A stretch of 54,029 nucleotides of DNA, taken from contig JAGFJE010000118.1 in assembly GCA_024103175.1 (NCBI GenBank), positions 1 to 54,029 of the forward strand. Reading direction: 5' to 3'. The number at the start of each line of letters is the position of its first letter. The stretch's first letter is position 1. This stretch comes from Phaeodactylibacter sp. (GTDB lineage: Bacteria; Bacteroidota; Bacteroidia; Chitinophagales; Saprospiraceae). A program made the position numbers and the translations under genes. Shown piece by piece: positions 25,224-33,936 of this stretch. The notes beneath the pieces are model-generated. The model ran no database searches. It had not been told where the DNA came from and was given only the letters and a program-made list of their open reading frames with translations.

Positions 25224-26524
25224 ATGTCCTTTTTGGCCAGCAAATTACCGGTTTTTTTCCAGATGGTATCGCGCAGGGCCTGCAGCTTGCCTTTATCGGC
25301 ACTCCGCCGGAAGCGGAAATAGCGGATGAGGTGCTTCTGGCGCCGGTAAAAGGCCCAGGCAAAGAAGCCTGCCGGCAGAAGTGTGAGCAAATAGATCAGC
25401 GCCGTTTGCCAGTCGTACAGCCAATAGATCAGCTTATACTGCAGAAAGTAGAATAGAGGGAATGTGATCAGCCCCGCCAGGATCTTTACCGTAGCATTGT
25501 ACTCGACATCGAGCTTAAGCCGCCGGGCCAGCCCTACTGGGATAAAAGCCGGCAAAAAATTGTGGGCCAGGCCGTGCAGGAATAAGGGAAATAGAACCAC
25601 CAGCCCGATAAAATGAAGCCAAAGCGGACGAGGCGGGCGGCCCAGCGCCCGGTCTTCAGTACCCTGATTTCTCAGCGCCCGGAAATACTGTTCTACTTCC
25701 TGCCGGAACTGCATGGCCTCGGCCGGCGATCGTTCCTGCCAGGCCCGGAAGCGGGCGATCAGATATTGGGTCCGGGCAAAGTGTACGGGCTCTGTCACCG
25801 GTTTGCTGTTGCGCAGCAGGGTTTCCAGGCGGGCGATCAGGCGGTTTTCCTCTTCATCGCGGGTATGAATGACGAGCGCGCGAAGCGCTTCCTCCAGATC
25901 GTCGGTCAACTGCCGGGCGGCCTGGAAAGTGTCTTTTTGATAGAGGGTTTCGTAATCTTTTATCCAGATGGGCTCGCCGGCATAAATGGTTAGGCGGCTG
26001 TCGAAACAGTTGGACGCCTCATAGGTCAGCCCGACCGGCATGATGCTCAGGCCGAGCCCAAAACTTTCATTATTCTCGGCAGTAAGCGCAATACGGGCGG
26101 CGCCCGTCCTCAACGGCCTTACGCGCCGCCCTTTGTAACTGGTACCTTCCGGGGCAATGTAAAGACACCCCCCCTTACTCAGAAAATCGCTGGCCTTCGC
26201 AAAGGCCTGCTCGTTATTGATGGGCCGCCCCCCGACATCCTGAGGGCGCTCTACCGGTATACAGAAAAAGGTGCTGAAAAACCAATTGAGGAACGGGCCG
26301 TTGAACAGGCTGGCATTGGCCAGAAAGTGGACGATCATCGGTACACGCACGGCCGCATGCAATGGGTCCAGAAGGGTATTGGGGTGGTTGGACACCAGAA
26401 TAGTAGGCCGGCCGAACTTGAAGTTCTGCCGGTTGAGCACCGTCATCCTCGGGTAATACACCCACAGGCAGATACGGGTCACCAGCTTCAGAAAGTGGTA
26501 TATTATATATAGTATCGGGTTCAA
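25220..26524 (-). CDS. PlsC-type 1-acyl-sn-glycerol-3-phosphate acyltransferase-like protein
   Basis: Membrane-associated acyltransferase of 434 residues, longer than minimal PlsC because of a C-terminal membrane region (about 290-400). The acceptor block is SNHPNTLLDPLHAA, with one residue more than the usual NHxxxxD spacing, and the glycerol-phosphate/donor block is YIAPEGTSYKGRRVRPLRTGAARIAL. The position between lpxK and a glycosyltransferase suggests modification of lipid A or another glycolipid in place of bulk phospholipid synthesis, but this is inference. Confidence 0.85.
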   Translation of the reverse strand: MNPILYIIYHFLKLVTRICLWVYYPRMTVLNRQNFKFGRPTILVSNHPNTLLDPLHAAVRVPMIVHFLANASLFNGPFLNWFFSTFFCIPVERPQDVGGRPINNEQAFAKASDFLSKGGCLYIAPEGTSYKGRRVRPLRTGAARIALTAENNESFGLGLSIMPVGLTYEASNCFDSRLTIYAGEPIWIKDYETLYQKDTFQAARQLTDDLEEALRALVIHTRDEEENRLIARLETLLRNSKPVTEPVHFARTQYLIARFRAWQERSPAEAMQFRQEVEQYFRALRNQGTEDRALGRPPRPLWLHFIGLVVLFPLFLHGLAHNFLPAFIPVGLARRLKLDVEYNATVKILAGLITFPLFYFLQYKLIYWLYDWQTALIYLLTLLPAGFFAWAFYRRQKHLIRYFRFRRSADKGKLQALRDTIWKKTGNLLAKKDI

Positions 26525-26526
26525 GG

Positions 26527-27594
26527 TCAGGCTTTGAAATTGAGTAAAAAATCGCGAACGTCCTGGCCAAACTGTTCCCCTTCTCCGAAGTGGAATTGCA
26601 CCTCCACGGGTATAGCAAAGACCGGTATGCGGTCGCCGATCAGGAACTGCCGGTGCAATTCCAGCCGCATGGCGTCCTTCTCCGTGGTGATAATGGCTTT
26701 ACTTTCGGATTCCATCTGGTCAAACTTCGCTTTGAGCTGGCCCACATCGTATTTGGTAAAATAGTGATGGTCTTCGTATTCCAGTATCCGGACTTCCCCC
26801 GCCTGCTCGTCCAGGTATTCAACCAGGTAATCCGTGTTGGCGATGGCGCTGATGAGCAGGACCTCCATTTCGGAGTGGAGTTCCAACACGTAACGGGGGT
26901 TGAAGATATAATAAGGTTTGCCATATTGATAATAGGAAAAGTAGATCTTTTGGTGCGGGAACGGGTTAATCTCTCTGATCATGGCCTCTTTCTGTTCCAC
27001 GTTCATTTCCACCGGGCATTTGGAGACGATGATGATATCGGCGCGCCGGTAGGCCGAGCGCCATTCCCGGAGGCGGCCGGAGGGCAGCAGGTAATCGCGG
27101 GTAAATGGCCGGCTGTATTCCGTCAGCAGGATATTGAGGCCCGGGCGGACAGACCGGTGCTGGAAGGCGTCGTCGAGCAGGATCACCTGAGTTTCCGGCC
27201 GGTCCATCATGATCTTGGGAATGGCGAAAGTCCGGCTCTCTGAGACCGTAACCAGGATATCCGGAAATTTCCGTTTGAACTGCAGGGGCTCGTCCCCTAC
27301 CTGTTCGGCGTTCATCCGGCGTTGTACCGTCAGGAAACCCTTGGTCTTGCGGCGGTAGCCCCGGCTGAGGGTAGCCACTTCAATGTAATCCTTGAGCAGG
27401 CGGATCAGGTATTCGATATGAGGCGTCTTGCCGGCTCCTCCGACGGAAAGGTTGCCCACCGATATGACAGGCACGTTGAACTCGACCCCTTTCAGCAGCC
27501 CGCGGCTGTAAAGGGCGTTGCGGATACCCACTCCCAGGCCATACAAGAGGGAGAAAGGAGCGAGTAATATCTGGACGAGTGTGCGTTGTATCAT
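26527..27594 (-). CDS. lpxK: Tetraacyldisaccharide 4'-kinase
   Basis: Inner-membrane kinase of about 355 residues that phosphorylates the 4' position of the lipid A disaccharide. The start at MIQRTLVQILLAPFSLLYGLG (27594) gives the usual N-terminal membrane helix; the frame is open upstream but that part is not conserved. The P-loop is SVGNLSVGGAGKTPH, followed by TLSRGYRRKTKG and LLDDAFQHRSV. First gene of the four-gene envelope operon, 2 bp from the acyltransferase. Confidence 0.93.
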   Translation of the reverse strand: MIQRTLVQILLAPFSLLYGLGVGIRNALYSRGLLKGVEFNVPVISVGNLSVGGAGKTPHIEYLIRLLKDYIEVATLSRGYRRKTKGFLTVQRRMNAEQVGDEPLQFKRKFPDILVTVSESRTFAIPKIMMDRPETQVILLDDAFQHRSVRPGLNILLTEYSRPFTRDYLLPSGRLREWRSAYRRADIIIVSKCPVEMNVEQKEAMIREINPFPHQKIYFSYYQYGKPYYIFNPRYVLELHSEMEVLLISAIANTDYLVEYLDEQAGEVRILEYEDHHYFTKYDVGQLKAKFDQMESESKAIITTEKDAMRLELHRQFLIGDRIPVFAIPVEVQFHFGEGEQFGQDVRDFLLNFKA

Positions 27595-27708
27595 CTGGGC
27601 GAAGTCGGAAGCCGGAAACCGGAAATCGGAAATTGCGATCAGCACATACATTTCCTTTGACCGAAGGCCGCCTTCATGGAAAAAGTGTCTTCTTTATTAT
27701 TTACTCCG

Positions 27709-27716
27709 CAAAAGTA
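27709..27716 (-). promoter_or_regulatory. -7 element of the lpxK operon
   Basis: The minus strand reads TACTTTTG, fitting TAnnTTTG, about 115 bp upstream of lpxK and back to back with the plus-strand promoter at 27725, so the two transcription units likely share a divergent control region. Confidence 0.45.
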
Positions 27717-27724
27717 AGGATTTA

Positions 27725-27732
27725 TACCTTTG
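27725..27732 (+). promoter_or_regulatory. -7 element of the NDP-sugar pyrophosphorylase-like gene
   Basis: TACCTTTG ends only 5 bp before the ATG at 27738. Since transcription in Bacteroidota starts a few bases after this element, the transcript would be leaderless or nearly so, unless the second ATG (27747) is used. Confidence 0.5.
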
Positions 27733-27737
27733 CAGCC

Positions 27738-28466
27738 ATGAAAGCAATGATCTTTGCCGCCGGGCTGGGCACCCGCCTGCGCCCGCTGACGGAAAACAAG
27801 CCTAAAGCACTGGTGGAAATAGGCGGAAAAACGCTGCTCGAGCTCACCATCCGGCGCCTGAAATACTTCGGTATCCGGGAAGTGGTGATCAACATCCACC
27901 ATTTCGGAGAGCTGATCCTGGATTTCCTGGAGCAGCATCAGCATTTCGGCATCGATATTGCCATCTCCGACGAGCGCGGCCTGCTGCTCGATACGGGCGG
28001 GGGATTGCTGAAGGCGGCGCCCCACTTCAAAAACGCCCCTTTTCTGGTACATAACGTAGACATCCTTTCCGATATAGACATCCCTGCCCTTTATCAGTCC
28101 CACCTGGCCTCCGGCGCGCTGGCCACGCTGGCGGTGCGCGATCGGCCCAGCTCCCGCCACCTCCTCTTCGATGAAGCGGGCCGACTGGCCGGCTGGCGCC
28201 ACAACCGCACCGGCGAGGAGCGCATCAGCCGGCGGGCGGCCCGCTACCGGCCGCTGGCCTTCAGCGGCATCTATGCGCTTAGCCCCCGCATTTTCGAATT
28301 CATGCCTCCCGGCCCTGTTTTTTCCATCATCGACGTTTTCCTGGAAGTGGCAAAAAGCGAAAGCCTGCCGGCCTACCGCCACGATGATTCTCTCTGGCTG
28401 GACGTCGGCAAGCCCGCCACACTCGAAAAGGCAGAAATCCTCGTTAAAGCGATTCCCCTGGCATGA
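27738..28466 (+). CDS. NDP-sugar pyrophosphorylase (MurU/RmlA-like nucleotidyltransferase)
   Basis: A 242-residue nucleotidyltransferase that activates a sugar 1-phosphate with an NTP. The start at 27738 begins MKAMIFAAGLGTRLRPLTENKPKALVEIGGKTLLEL, the signature nucleotide-binding loop; further motifs are DERGLLLDTGGG and VHNVDILSD. Its size matches MurU-type N-acetylmuramate-1-phosphate uridylyltransferases, but substrate specificity cannot be read from the sequence. It is divergent from the lpxK operon. Confidence 0.87.
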   Translation: MKAMIFAAGLGTRLRPLTENKPKALVEIGGKTLLELTIRRLKYFGIREVVINIHHFGELILDFLEQHQHFGIDIAISDERGLLLDTGGGLLKAAPHFKNAPFLVHNVDILSDIDIPALYQSHLASGALATLAVRDRPSSRHLLFDEAGRLAGWRHNRTGEERISRRAARYRPLAFSGIYALSPRIFEFMPPGPVFSIIDVFLEVAKSESLPAYRHDDSLWLDVGKPATLEKAEILVKAIPLA

Positions 28467-28469
28467 AGC

Positions 28470-28487
28470 ACCACCTCCAAACATGCT
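28470..28487 (-). repeat. GTTTGGAGGTGGT interspersed motif, copy 3
   Basis: On the minus strand AGCATGTTTGGAGGTGGT matches the copy at 5359-5376 and the hairpin arms at 16859-16919. It directly follows the stop of the nucleotidyltransferase gene. Confidence 0.5.
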
Positions 28488-28546
28488 CGTACACTGTAAA
28501 TTAAGTTATTTGCCGTCTTGGTCGGCCGGTATTCGTGCCGCAATCA

Positions 28547-29971
28547 TCACTCCAAAAACAAATCATCGAGGGTCAACGACTGGTTTACCAGACTGATACT
28601 GTATTTATTGGCCTTTAATCCAAAAGTAGTAATAAAGGTTAAAAACACCTGTTTTCGGGTCTTTGACAAGCGTTGAAAAGCTTGCATACGGGCTTGTAAA
28701 CGTTCTGCATAGTCTTTAGACAGGACAAATTCCGTATTGTGAAATTTTATCTCGAAAAGATGGATGATCTGGTCAGCACGTTCCATCAGCATATCGACCT
28801 GCAGGCCCTTATCCTCCTCTGTTGCTCTTTGTAAATAAGAAAAAGTAGTGGTATACACCGCCGAGATACCTAGCGCTTTTTTGATCGCCGTCAGGTGCTG
28901 CATGCAAATCCCTTCAAAGGCATAGCCGCTCCAAACCTTATATGCCTGGGTTTGGCTTAATTGTATCCAAGCCCCTTGCCCACCATAAGTGGTTTGTTCC
29001 ATAAACTGCAGATAAAAAAGGGAGTAAGCATCAACCAGCCGGTACAGCTTGTCTTTTTTCTTTTTGCCAAAAGGCTGATAAGCCATAATGAAATCCGACT
29101 GCACTAATTCCTCCAGTATACGCGTTGCCCCCCCCCCATTTGGCAGTTGCGACTGAGCAATTATTTCGCTCCGGCTCAACCCCTTCCGCTTTTTTGCCAA
29201 TGCCCGGACGACTTCAATGTGATAATGCGCATCTTCAAAAAGCGCGGGATACAATCTCGAGAATTCGTCCTTAAGCAATCCACTATCCGAAAAACAGATG
29301 CGGTCGACATTTTGAGCAGCGCTTTGTCCTGGCTCGACGGCTTCCAGGTAAAGCGGGATGCCTCCCATGGCCATGTACAATTGAACAACCTGATAACGGG
29401 TTAGGCGGATATTCCTGGACTGAAGGAAAGCTTCGGCTTCTGCCAGCGTAAAAGGCTGAAGGTGGATGTACCGGGTAACCCGGTTGTGCAACCCCCCTTT
29501 GTCATTAATAACCTTCCGGATAATCCAGGAAGAAACAGAGCCACATAACACGACAACTACATTTTGTCGCACTGCCCAGTCGTTCCAAAAATGCCCTAAG
29601 AAATCTAAAAAGCCCGACTCGGGGGTAGCTAACCAGGACAACTCATCGAAAAACAAGACCGCTTTTTTCTTTTTTGCCAGAAGAGGTTCTAAGTGTATAC
29701 GCAATTGGAAAAATGCATCCAGCCAGTCTTTCGGAGTATCTACGCTTTTCCCGGAGAGGATTTCCAGGGTATTGGTAAACGTCCGCAGTTGTTGCTCCGC
29801 AGTCGCTTTTCGCACTCCTGTCTGCTGGAAAACTATGTGCTTTTCATATACGGAATTGACCAGGAATGTCTTGCCTACACGCCGCCTCCCAATGATGGCG
29901 ACCATTTCCGCTTTGTCGGAATGGAGCGCCTTTAACAAAATTTCCCGTTCTTCTTTTCTGCCAACCAGCAT
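28547..29971 (-). CDS. AAA ATPase with C-terminal PD-(D/E)xK-like domain (DUF234 type)
   Basis: A 474-residue protein. The N-terminal STAND/ORC-like ATPase has Walker A IIGRRRVGKTFLV (about 27-39), Walker B AVLFFDELSWLA and an arginine-rich sensor region. A winged-helix part (LSRSEIIAQSQLPNGGGATRILEELVQSDFI) is followed by a nuclease-like domain with QVDMLMERADQIIHLFEIKF, matching D...ExK. Similar proteins occur near mobile and defence genes in archaea and Bacteroidota, but their job is unknown. It stands alone, with no partner visible. Confidence 0.85.
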   Translation of the reverse strand: MLVGRKEEREILLKALHSDKAEMVAIIGRRRVGKTFLVNSVYEKHIVFQQTGVRKATAEQQLRTFTNTLEILSGKSVDTPKDWLDAFFQLRIHLEPLLAKKKKAVLFFDELSWLATPESGFLDFLGHFWNDWAVRQNVVVVLCGSVSSWIIRKVINDKGGLHNRVTRYIHLQPFTLAEAEAFLQSRNIRLTRYQVVQLYMAMGGIPLYLEAVEPGQSAAQNVDRICFSDSGLLKDEFSRLYPALFEDAHYHIEVVRALAKKRKGLSRSEIIAQSQLPNGGGATRILEELVQSDFIMAYQPFGKKKKDKLYRLVDAYSLFYLQFMEQTTYGGQGAWIQLSQTQAYKVWSGYAFEGICMQHLTAIKKALGISAVYTTTFSYLQRATEEDKGLQVDMLMERADQIIHLFEIKFHNTEFVLSKDYAERLQARMQAFQRLSKTRKQVFLTFITTFGLKANKYSISLVNQSLTLDDLFLE

Positions 29972-30056
29972 ATCATGGAATTTAAAGTTTTGCCAAATCT
30001 ACGCAAAAAACCTTGCTTTTGGCAGAAGTGACAACAATTTGATTCCAACCCCTGGT

Positions 30057-31331
30057 TCATTCCCGCTGCAATACCGCATTCCCCACCGCACATTCCAAAC
30101 ACCGTTTCTTATCGCAGTACTCATTCTTCAGCTGCAGTAGCGCCTGGGTCTGAAAAGCAGACTCCGCCGTAGCGCCAATAGCCCTCCAGCGGCGGATGAC
30201 GGCATTGGCCTCCGGGCGGGTGGCGGCCAGCAGCTCCAGCGCGCGCTCCTGGTATTTTTCCTCCCCTTTGCGCTGCCCGTAAAGAAAAAGGAAAGGAGCA
30301 ATGGTGTTGATAAAAATGAGATGTATGGCCTCCCGCCCCAGCGCTTTCTGCTTCTTATCCGACGCCTTGTCGAAGGTATAATGCGTCCACCAGTAGTTGG
30401 AGAGTTTCACTTCAAAGATATTTTCCACCTCCGTCATATTGATGGCGGCCATCACTTTGCTGAACAGGTTGTCGGATTGGAAAAGCAAGGCGGCCAGCTG
30501 GGCAATGCGCAGGGTGGGGAAGTTCGCCGGGCGCAGCCGGAGGAACTTCCAGCTCTGCGGCGGCAGCGGTTGTAATTTGTATTTACGGCGCAGGAAGCGG
30601 TACTCTTTCTGCAGCTGTTGCGGGTATTCTTCCGCGAACGGGCCGGTGAGCAGGCCCGACTGGCCAAAGAGCAGGGCTTCCATCTGGAAGAGGCTGTGCC
30701 GGTGCTTTCTCAACAGGAGCAGGGGGCAGCGCTGCGCCAGCATCATGAATGGCTCGGCATTGACCCGGGCGCCGAAGCTGCGCGCCAGGAAGTGGTAGAA
30801 GGTTTCCTCCCAGTTCTCCTTATTCTGCTCCAGTTGCCGGGCGATGGCCAGCGCTTTCTGTTCCAGGCGTTCGGCGGCCAGGCGTTCCAGCCAGAGGTTG
30901 CGCGTCAGCTCGCTCACGGCAGCAAACTGGCCCTCGCAGGCGATCCAGTCTTCATTATTCAGCAGGCGCAGGTAATGGGCGGCCAGCTTTTGCGGTATCC
31001 GCTTTTTCATTTCCAGGCAGGGGATGCGCTCGCCCCGGGCATGGTGTACCGGCGTATCTTCCTCCATGACCACGTGCAGGATCACATTGTCGTAGGCGCG
31101 GTCCTCATGGTGGCCGTGCTTCAGCCAGTCGGAAGCCCTGAGGTGCATTTCCACATTGCCGGCCCAAAGGGTGTCGCCGATGCGGATGCGGGCGTTGAGG
31201 AAGTCGGGGCCGGCGTGGGTGTTGTACGTTCCGGCGTGGAGAATCTCTATTGGCTCGCCGGTAGTGGTTTGGAGCGCATCGCGCCCGAAGCGCTGCAGGC
31301 GCCAGGCGTAGTGTAATAAGTCTTCTTTCAT
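30057..31331 (-). CDS. DUF2851 family protein
   Basis: Cytosolic protein of 424 residues with the DUF2851 signature: MKEDLLHYAWRLQRF, GTYNTHAGPDFLNARIRIG, AGNVEMHLRASDWLKHGHHEDRAYDNVILHVV and a C-terminal Cys pair (CDKKRCLEC). The family is conserved in Bacteroidota with no proven function; the invariant E-M-H and H-x-D-x-Y-D-N-V-I-L-H-V residues suggest a nuclease-like fold, but that is inference. Confidence 0.88.
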   Translation of the reverse strand: MKEDLLHYAWRLQRFGRDALQTTTGEPIEILHAGTYNTHAGPDFLNARIRIGDTLWAGNVEMHLRASDWLKHGHHEDRAYDNVILHVVMEEDTPVHHARGERIPCLEMKKRIPQKLAAHYLRLLNNEDWIACEGQFAAVSELTRNLWLERLAAERLEQKALAIARQLEQNKENWEETFYHFLARSFGARVNAEPFMMLAQRCPLLLLRKHRHSLFQMEALLFGQSGLLTGPFAEEYPQQLQKEYRFLRRKYKLQPLPPQSWKFLRLRPANFPTLRIAQLAALLFQSDNLFSKVMAAINMTEVENIFEVKLSNYWWTHYTFDKASDKKQKALGREAIHLIFINTIAPFLFLYGQRKGEEKYQERALELLAATRPEANAVIRRWRAIGATAESAFQTQALLQLKNEYCDKKRCLECAVGNAVLQRE

Positions 31332-31425
31332 TTCGCGCGGTTTCAGGTTTTGAAAAATAGTGGCGTTGGTTTTTTACCTGATCTTGCGCGCGGTATTATT
31401 ATTTAACAGTCCGGGTGCTTTATCC

Positions 31426-31683
31426 TCATTTTGCATCCTTCCGGGATACTGGCTGAAGTAGTAGTGTAATAGAAATATCTTCATCGATATCTTCCCAATG
31501 GATACCCATCCCTTTGCCGATAAATCGCCAGTTCTTTCGTTCCGCTTCGGTTGCGTTGGCGAGCCTGGGGAACCAACTATAAGGGACACCAATTTCTCTC
31601 CCATCCTCAAGCAGGACAAAGAATTTTTCATCCTCGAACCTCACCTCCTTGCCTAAAACAATATCAGAAGCCGAAATACTCAT
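31426..31683 (-). CDS. DUF2442 domain protein
   Basis: Small protein of 85 residues starting MSISASDIVLGKEVRFEDE at 31683. The conserved DUF2442 string LLEDGREIGVPYSWFPRLANATEAERKNWRFIG, then GIHWEDIDEDISI, is complete. The start overlaps the end of the DUF4160 gene by 20 bp, so the two are translationally coupled. Such DUF4160-DUF2442 pairs are common; a TA-like or regulatory role has been suggested by genome context only. Confidence 0.85.
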   Translation of the reverse strand: MSISASDIVLGKEVRFEDEKFFVLLEDGREIGVPYSWFPRLANATEAERKNWRFIGKGMGIHWEDIDEDISITLLLQPVSRKDAK

Positions 31684-31900
31684 ACCATTTTTGTTTAAAG
31701 TATCCTTTTCTCTCAAAAAGAATTTGTTCAATCTTTCTCAATTCTGCTGGAGTGAAACGATAGGAATAGGCAGTTGAAATAGGTTCAAGCCAGTATTTAC
31801 CGTTTGCGTCGCCTTTCTCAACATGAATGTGCGGAGGTTCGTTCCCTTCATTACTGTAGAAGAAAAAGCGAAAGCCATGTATCCTTAATACCGTGGGCAT
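31664..31900 (-). CDS. DUF4160 domain protein
   Basis: A 78-residue protein with the DUF4160 signature MPTVLRIHGFRFFFYSNEGNEPPHIHVEKGDANGKYWLEP and the conserved PPHIHV motif. The upstream partner of DUF2442, with overlapping ends. No catalytic function is known; the HIHV histidines could bind a metal (inference). Confidence 0.87.
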   Translation of the reverse strand: MPTVLRIHGFRFFFYSNEGNEPPHIHVEKGDANGKYWLEPISTAYSYRFTPAELRKIEQILFERKGYFKQKWYEYFGF

Positions 31901-32236
31901 GGCCGAGTCATAAAGTTAATACAAAAATTAATGGATTTGCAAGCAATGGCTTTAAGCACTGCTTAGCTAACGGAGGATGGGGAGTAAAGAAGGTACAGTT
32001 AGCGCCTGAAGAACAAACCGAACCTCCCCATGGAGAGGAAAATTGATACCCCATGGTTGATGAATTAAGTTAGTTAAGAAATGAGATGTGTTGGTTTGGA
32101 TCTCAGAACGCGATAAAGGCAAGATGTAAATAATTTCTAAAAAAGGCAAATTTTTGTTTCAACTTTTTTGTTTTATAGCTATTGGAAGAAAGCGGTTTGC
32201 CGTCCGTCCGAATTGAAGCAGTCCATGTTCAGCAAA
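31901..32236. other. Intergenic region between DUF4160 and folA
   Basis: AT-richer spacer of about 335 bp with no credible gene, repeat or hairpin. It lies downstream of folA and upstream of the DUF4160-DUF2442 pair and must hold the promoter of the latter, but no clear -7 element could be assigned. Confidence 0.5.
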
Positions 32237-32737
32237 CTACAAACGCACCCGCTCATACACCTCGAAAGTATACCGGTGTGGGTTCTTCTCATCCGGCTCA
32301 TGGCCCTCGCTGGAAACCAGGCGCCATTCTTTTTCCGGCAGTTCGGGAAAGAACGCCTCCCCTCCTTCCACTTCCACCTCCACCCGGGTGAGGTAGACGC
32401 GGTCCCAGAAGGTTATGCTCTGTCGGTAGATCTCTCCGCCGCCGATGATGAAGGCCTCCTCCTCCCCGTTGTCATAAGCGATAGACAGGGCCTCCTCGAT
32501 GGATGGAGCGATGAGGCAGTTGGTGGCCACGAAGAAGGGGTTGCGGGTGACGATGATGTTGGTGCGCTTAGGCAGGGGCCGGCCGATAGACTCGAAGCTC
32601 TTCCGCCCCATGATGATGTGGTGGTTGAGAGTTTTGCGCTTAAAGTACTTCAGGTCAGCGGGCAGGCGCCAGGGAATATCGTTATCTTTTCCGATGACAT
32701 TATTCCGGCTCACCGCCACTATTGCGGAAACGATCAT
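32237..32737 (-). CDS. folA: Dihydrofolate reductase
   Basis: NADPH-dependent enzyme of 166 residues making tetrahydrofolate. The motifs IVAVSRNNVIGKDNDIPWRLPADLKYFKRKT and HHIIMGRKSFESIGRPLP are complete, as is the C-terminal IIGGGEIYRQSI. The acidic active-site residue is the D of PADLKYF. Its start overlaps the 3' end of the CapA-like gene by 38 bp, so the two are cotranscribed. Confidence 0.96.
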   Translation of the reverse strand: MIVSAIVAVSRNNVIGKDNDIPWRLPADLKYFKRKTLNHHIIMGRKSFESIGRPLPKRTNIIVTRNPFFVATNCLIAPSIEEALSIAYDNGEEEAFIIGGGEIYRQSITFWDRVYLTRVEVEVEGGEAFFPELPEKEWRLVSSEGHEPDEKNPHRYTFEVYERVRL

Positions 32738-33854
32738 GCTGTTCCTCTTTTTTAGTTGCCGGCAAAGATACTTTTCTTTCCGGACACGCGCTTTGCCCCA
32801 GGAACTCTCTCGTCCGGCGGGCGGAAGCTTTCAGGCTGTTCTGCCGCCACCGCGGGATGGTAAAAGGGGCCGACGCCTCCTCTTCGAAGGAGGCGGCAGG
32901 CAGCACCCGATAGATGCGCCGGCCATCGGCGGCGCGCTCCGGGTAGCACCAGATGGGGATGAAGTGGCAGCTCTCGATGCGTACTCCCCGTTCATTTTTC
33001 ACCAGTTCTACCTCGAGGATGATGCCGCCGTCGGTTCCCGGCAGGCGCATGCCGGAGAAAAAATTACCCAATGAGTAAGCTACCAGCTTGGGTTCTCCCC
33101 ACCGGTCAAATATCCATTCCACCGGTTGTACGACATGCGGATGGGCCCCAATGGCCAGGTCGGCGCCCCATTCGATGAGGCGCCGGGCCAGCTCGCGCTG
33201 CCCGCCGGTAGGGATATGTGTGTATTCCTCTCCCCAATGGAGGGCAACGATTATGGCGTCGGCCTGCAGCCTTCGGGCCGTTTCGATGTCCTTTCTCATT
33301 TCGGCCTCATCCATAAAATTGACCAGGGCCGGCGCCTTGACGTGCGGCGCATTAAGGCCGTAGGTATAATTGAGGAAGGCCAGTTTGAACCCGTTCCTGT
33401 AGACGATCAGCGGATGAGCGGCTTCTTTCTCCAGAGGAGTACCGTATGTTCCGGTGTGGTAGAAGTAGTTTTGCTTCAGCACGCCGAGGGTATGGGATAG
33501 CCCTTCCGCTCCGCCGTCGTTGGCGTGGTTGTTGGCGGTAAGCAGGAGGTTGAAACCGGCTTTTCTGAGTGCCGAAGCCAGTGCATCCGGTGTGCGAAAG
33601 GTGGGATAGCCGGCGTAAGGCGGCCCGCCGGAAAATGTCAGCTCCAGGTTTCCAATGGCGAGGTCGCCCCCCCGCAGAATGTCCTGCACATAGGTAAAGC
33701 TGCCGGAGAAATCATATTGCCCATCCGGCCGCCGGGCGGCATCGAGCTGATCCTGGTGGGCCATGATGTCACCGGTGAAAGCCAGGCGCAACCGCTGTTC
33801 CTGGGCGGAGATAATCGTAGAAATGAGGAGGAAGATCAGAGGATATGGTCTCAC
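32700..33854 (-). CDS. CapA family protein (metallophosphatase fold)
   Basis: A 384-residue CapA/PgsA-like protein with signal peptide (MRPYPLIFLLISTIISAQE). Metal-site motifs in order: LAFTGDIMAH, GNLELTFSG, LTANNHANDGG, VALHWGEEYT and IGAHPHVVQPVE. Members include the poly-gamma-glutamate export protein, but most are of unknown substrate; no capB/capC genes are nearby. The last residues run into folA. It occupies the position after mrdA where rodA is often found in this phylum. Confidence 0.86.
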   Translation of the reverse strand: MRPYPLIFLLISTIISAQEQRLRLAFTGDIMAHQDQLDAARRPDGQYDFSGSFTYVQDILRGGDLAIGNLELTFSGGPPYAGYPTFRTPDALASALRKAGFNLLLTANNHANDGGAEGLSHTLGVLKQNYFYHTGTYGTPLEKEAAHPLIVYRNGFKLAFLNYTYGLNAPHVKAPALVNFMDEAEMRKDIETARRLQADAIIVALHWGEEYTHIPTGGQRELARRLIEWGADLAIGAHPHVVQPVEWIFDRWGEPKLVAYSLGNFFSGMRLPGTDGGIILEVELVKNERGVRIESCHFIPIWCYPERAADGRRIYRVLPAASFEEEASAPFTIPRWRQNSLKASARRTREFLGQSACPERKVSLPATKKEEQHDRFRNSGGEPE

Positions 33855-33897
33855 TTTGAGGGGAGTTCGTTATTCGTTATTTGGGGCTCGCCGAAAC

Positions 33898-33927
33898 CAC
33901 GATTCACGATTCCACGATTCACGATTC
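33898..33927. repeat. 15-bp tandem duplication CACGATTCACGATTC
   Basis: Two exact head-to-tail copies, each itself built from CACGATT, in the 82-bp gap between mrdA and the CapA-like gene. Simple repeat of unknown effect; it may mark a past rearrangement at the position where rodA is expected. Confidence 0.75.
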
Positions 33928-33936
33928 CACGAAACC

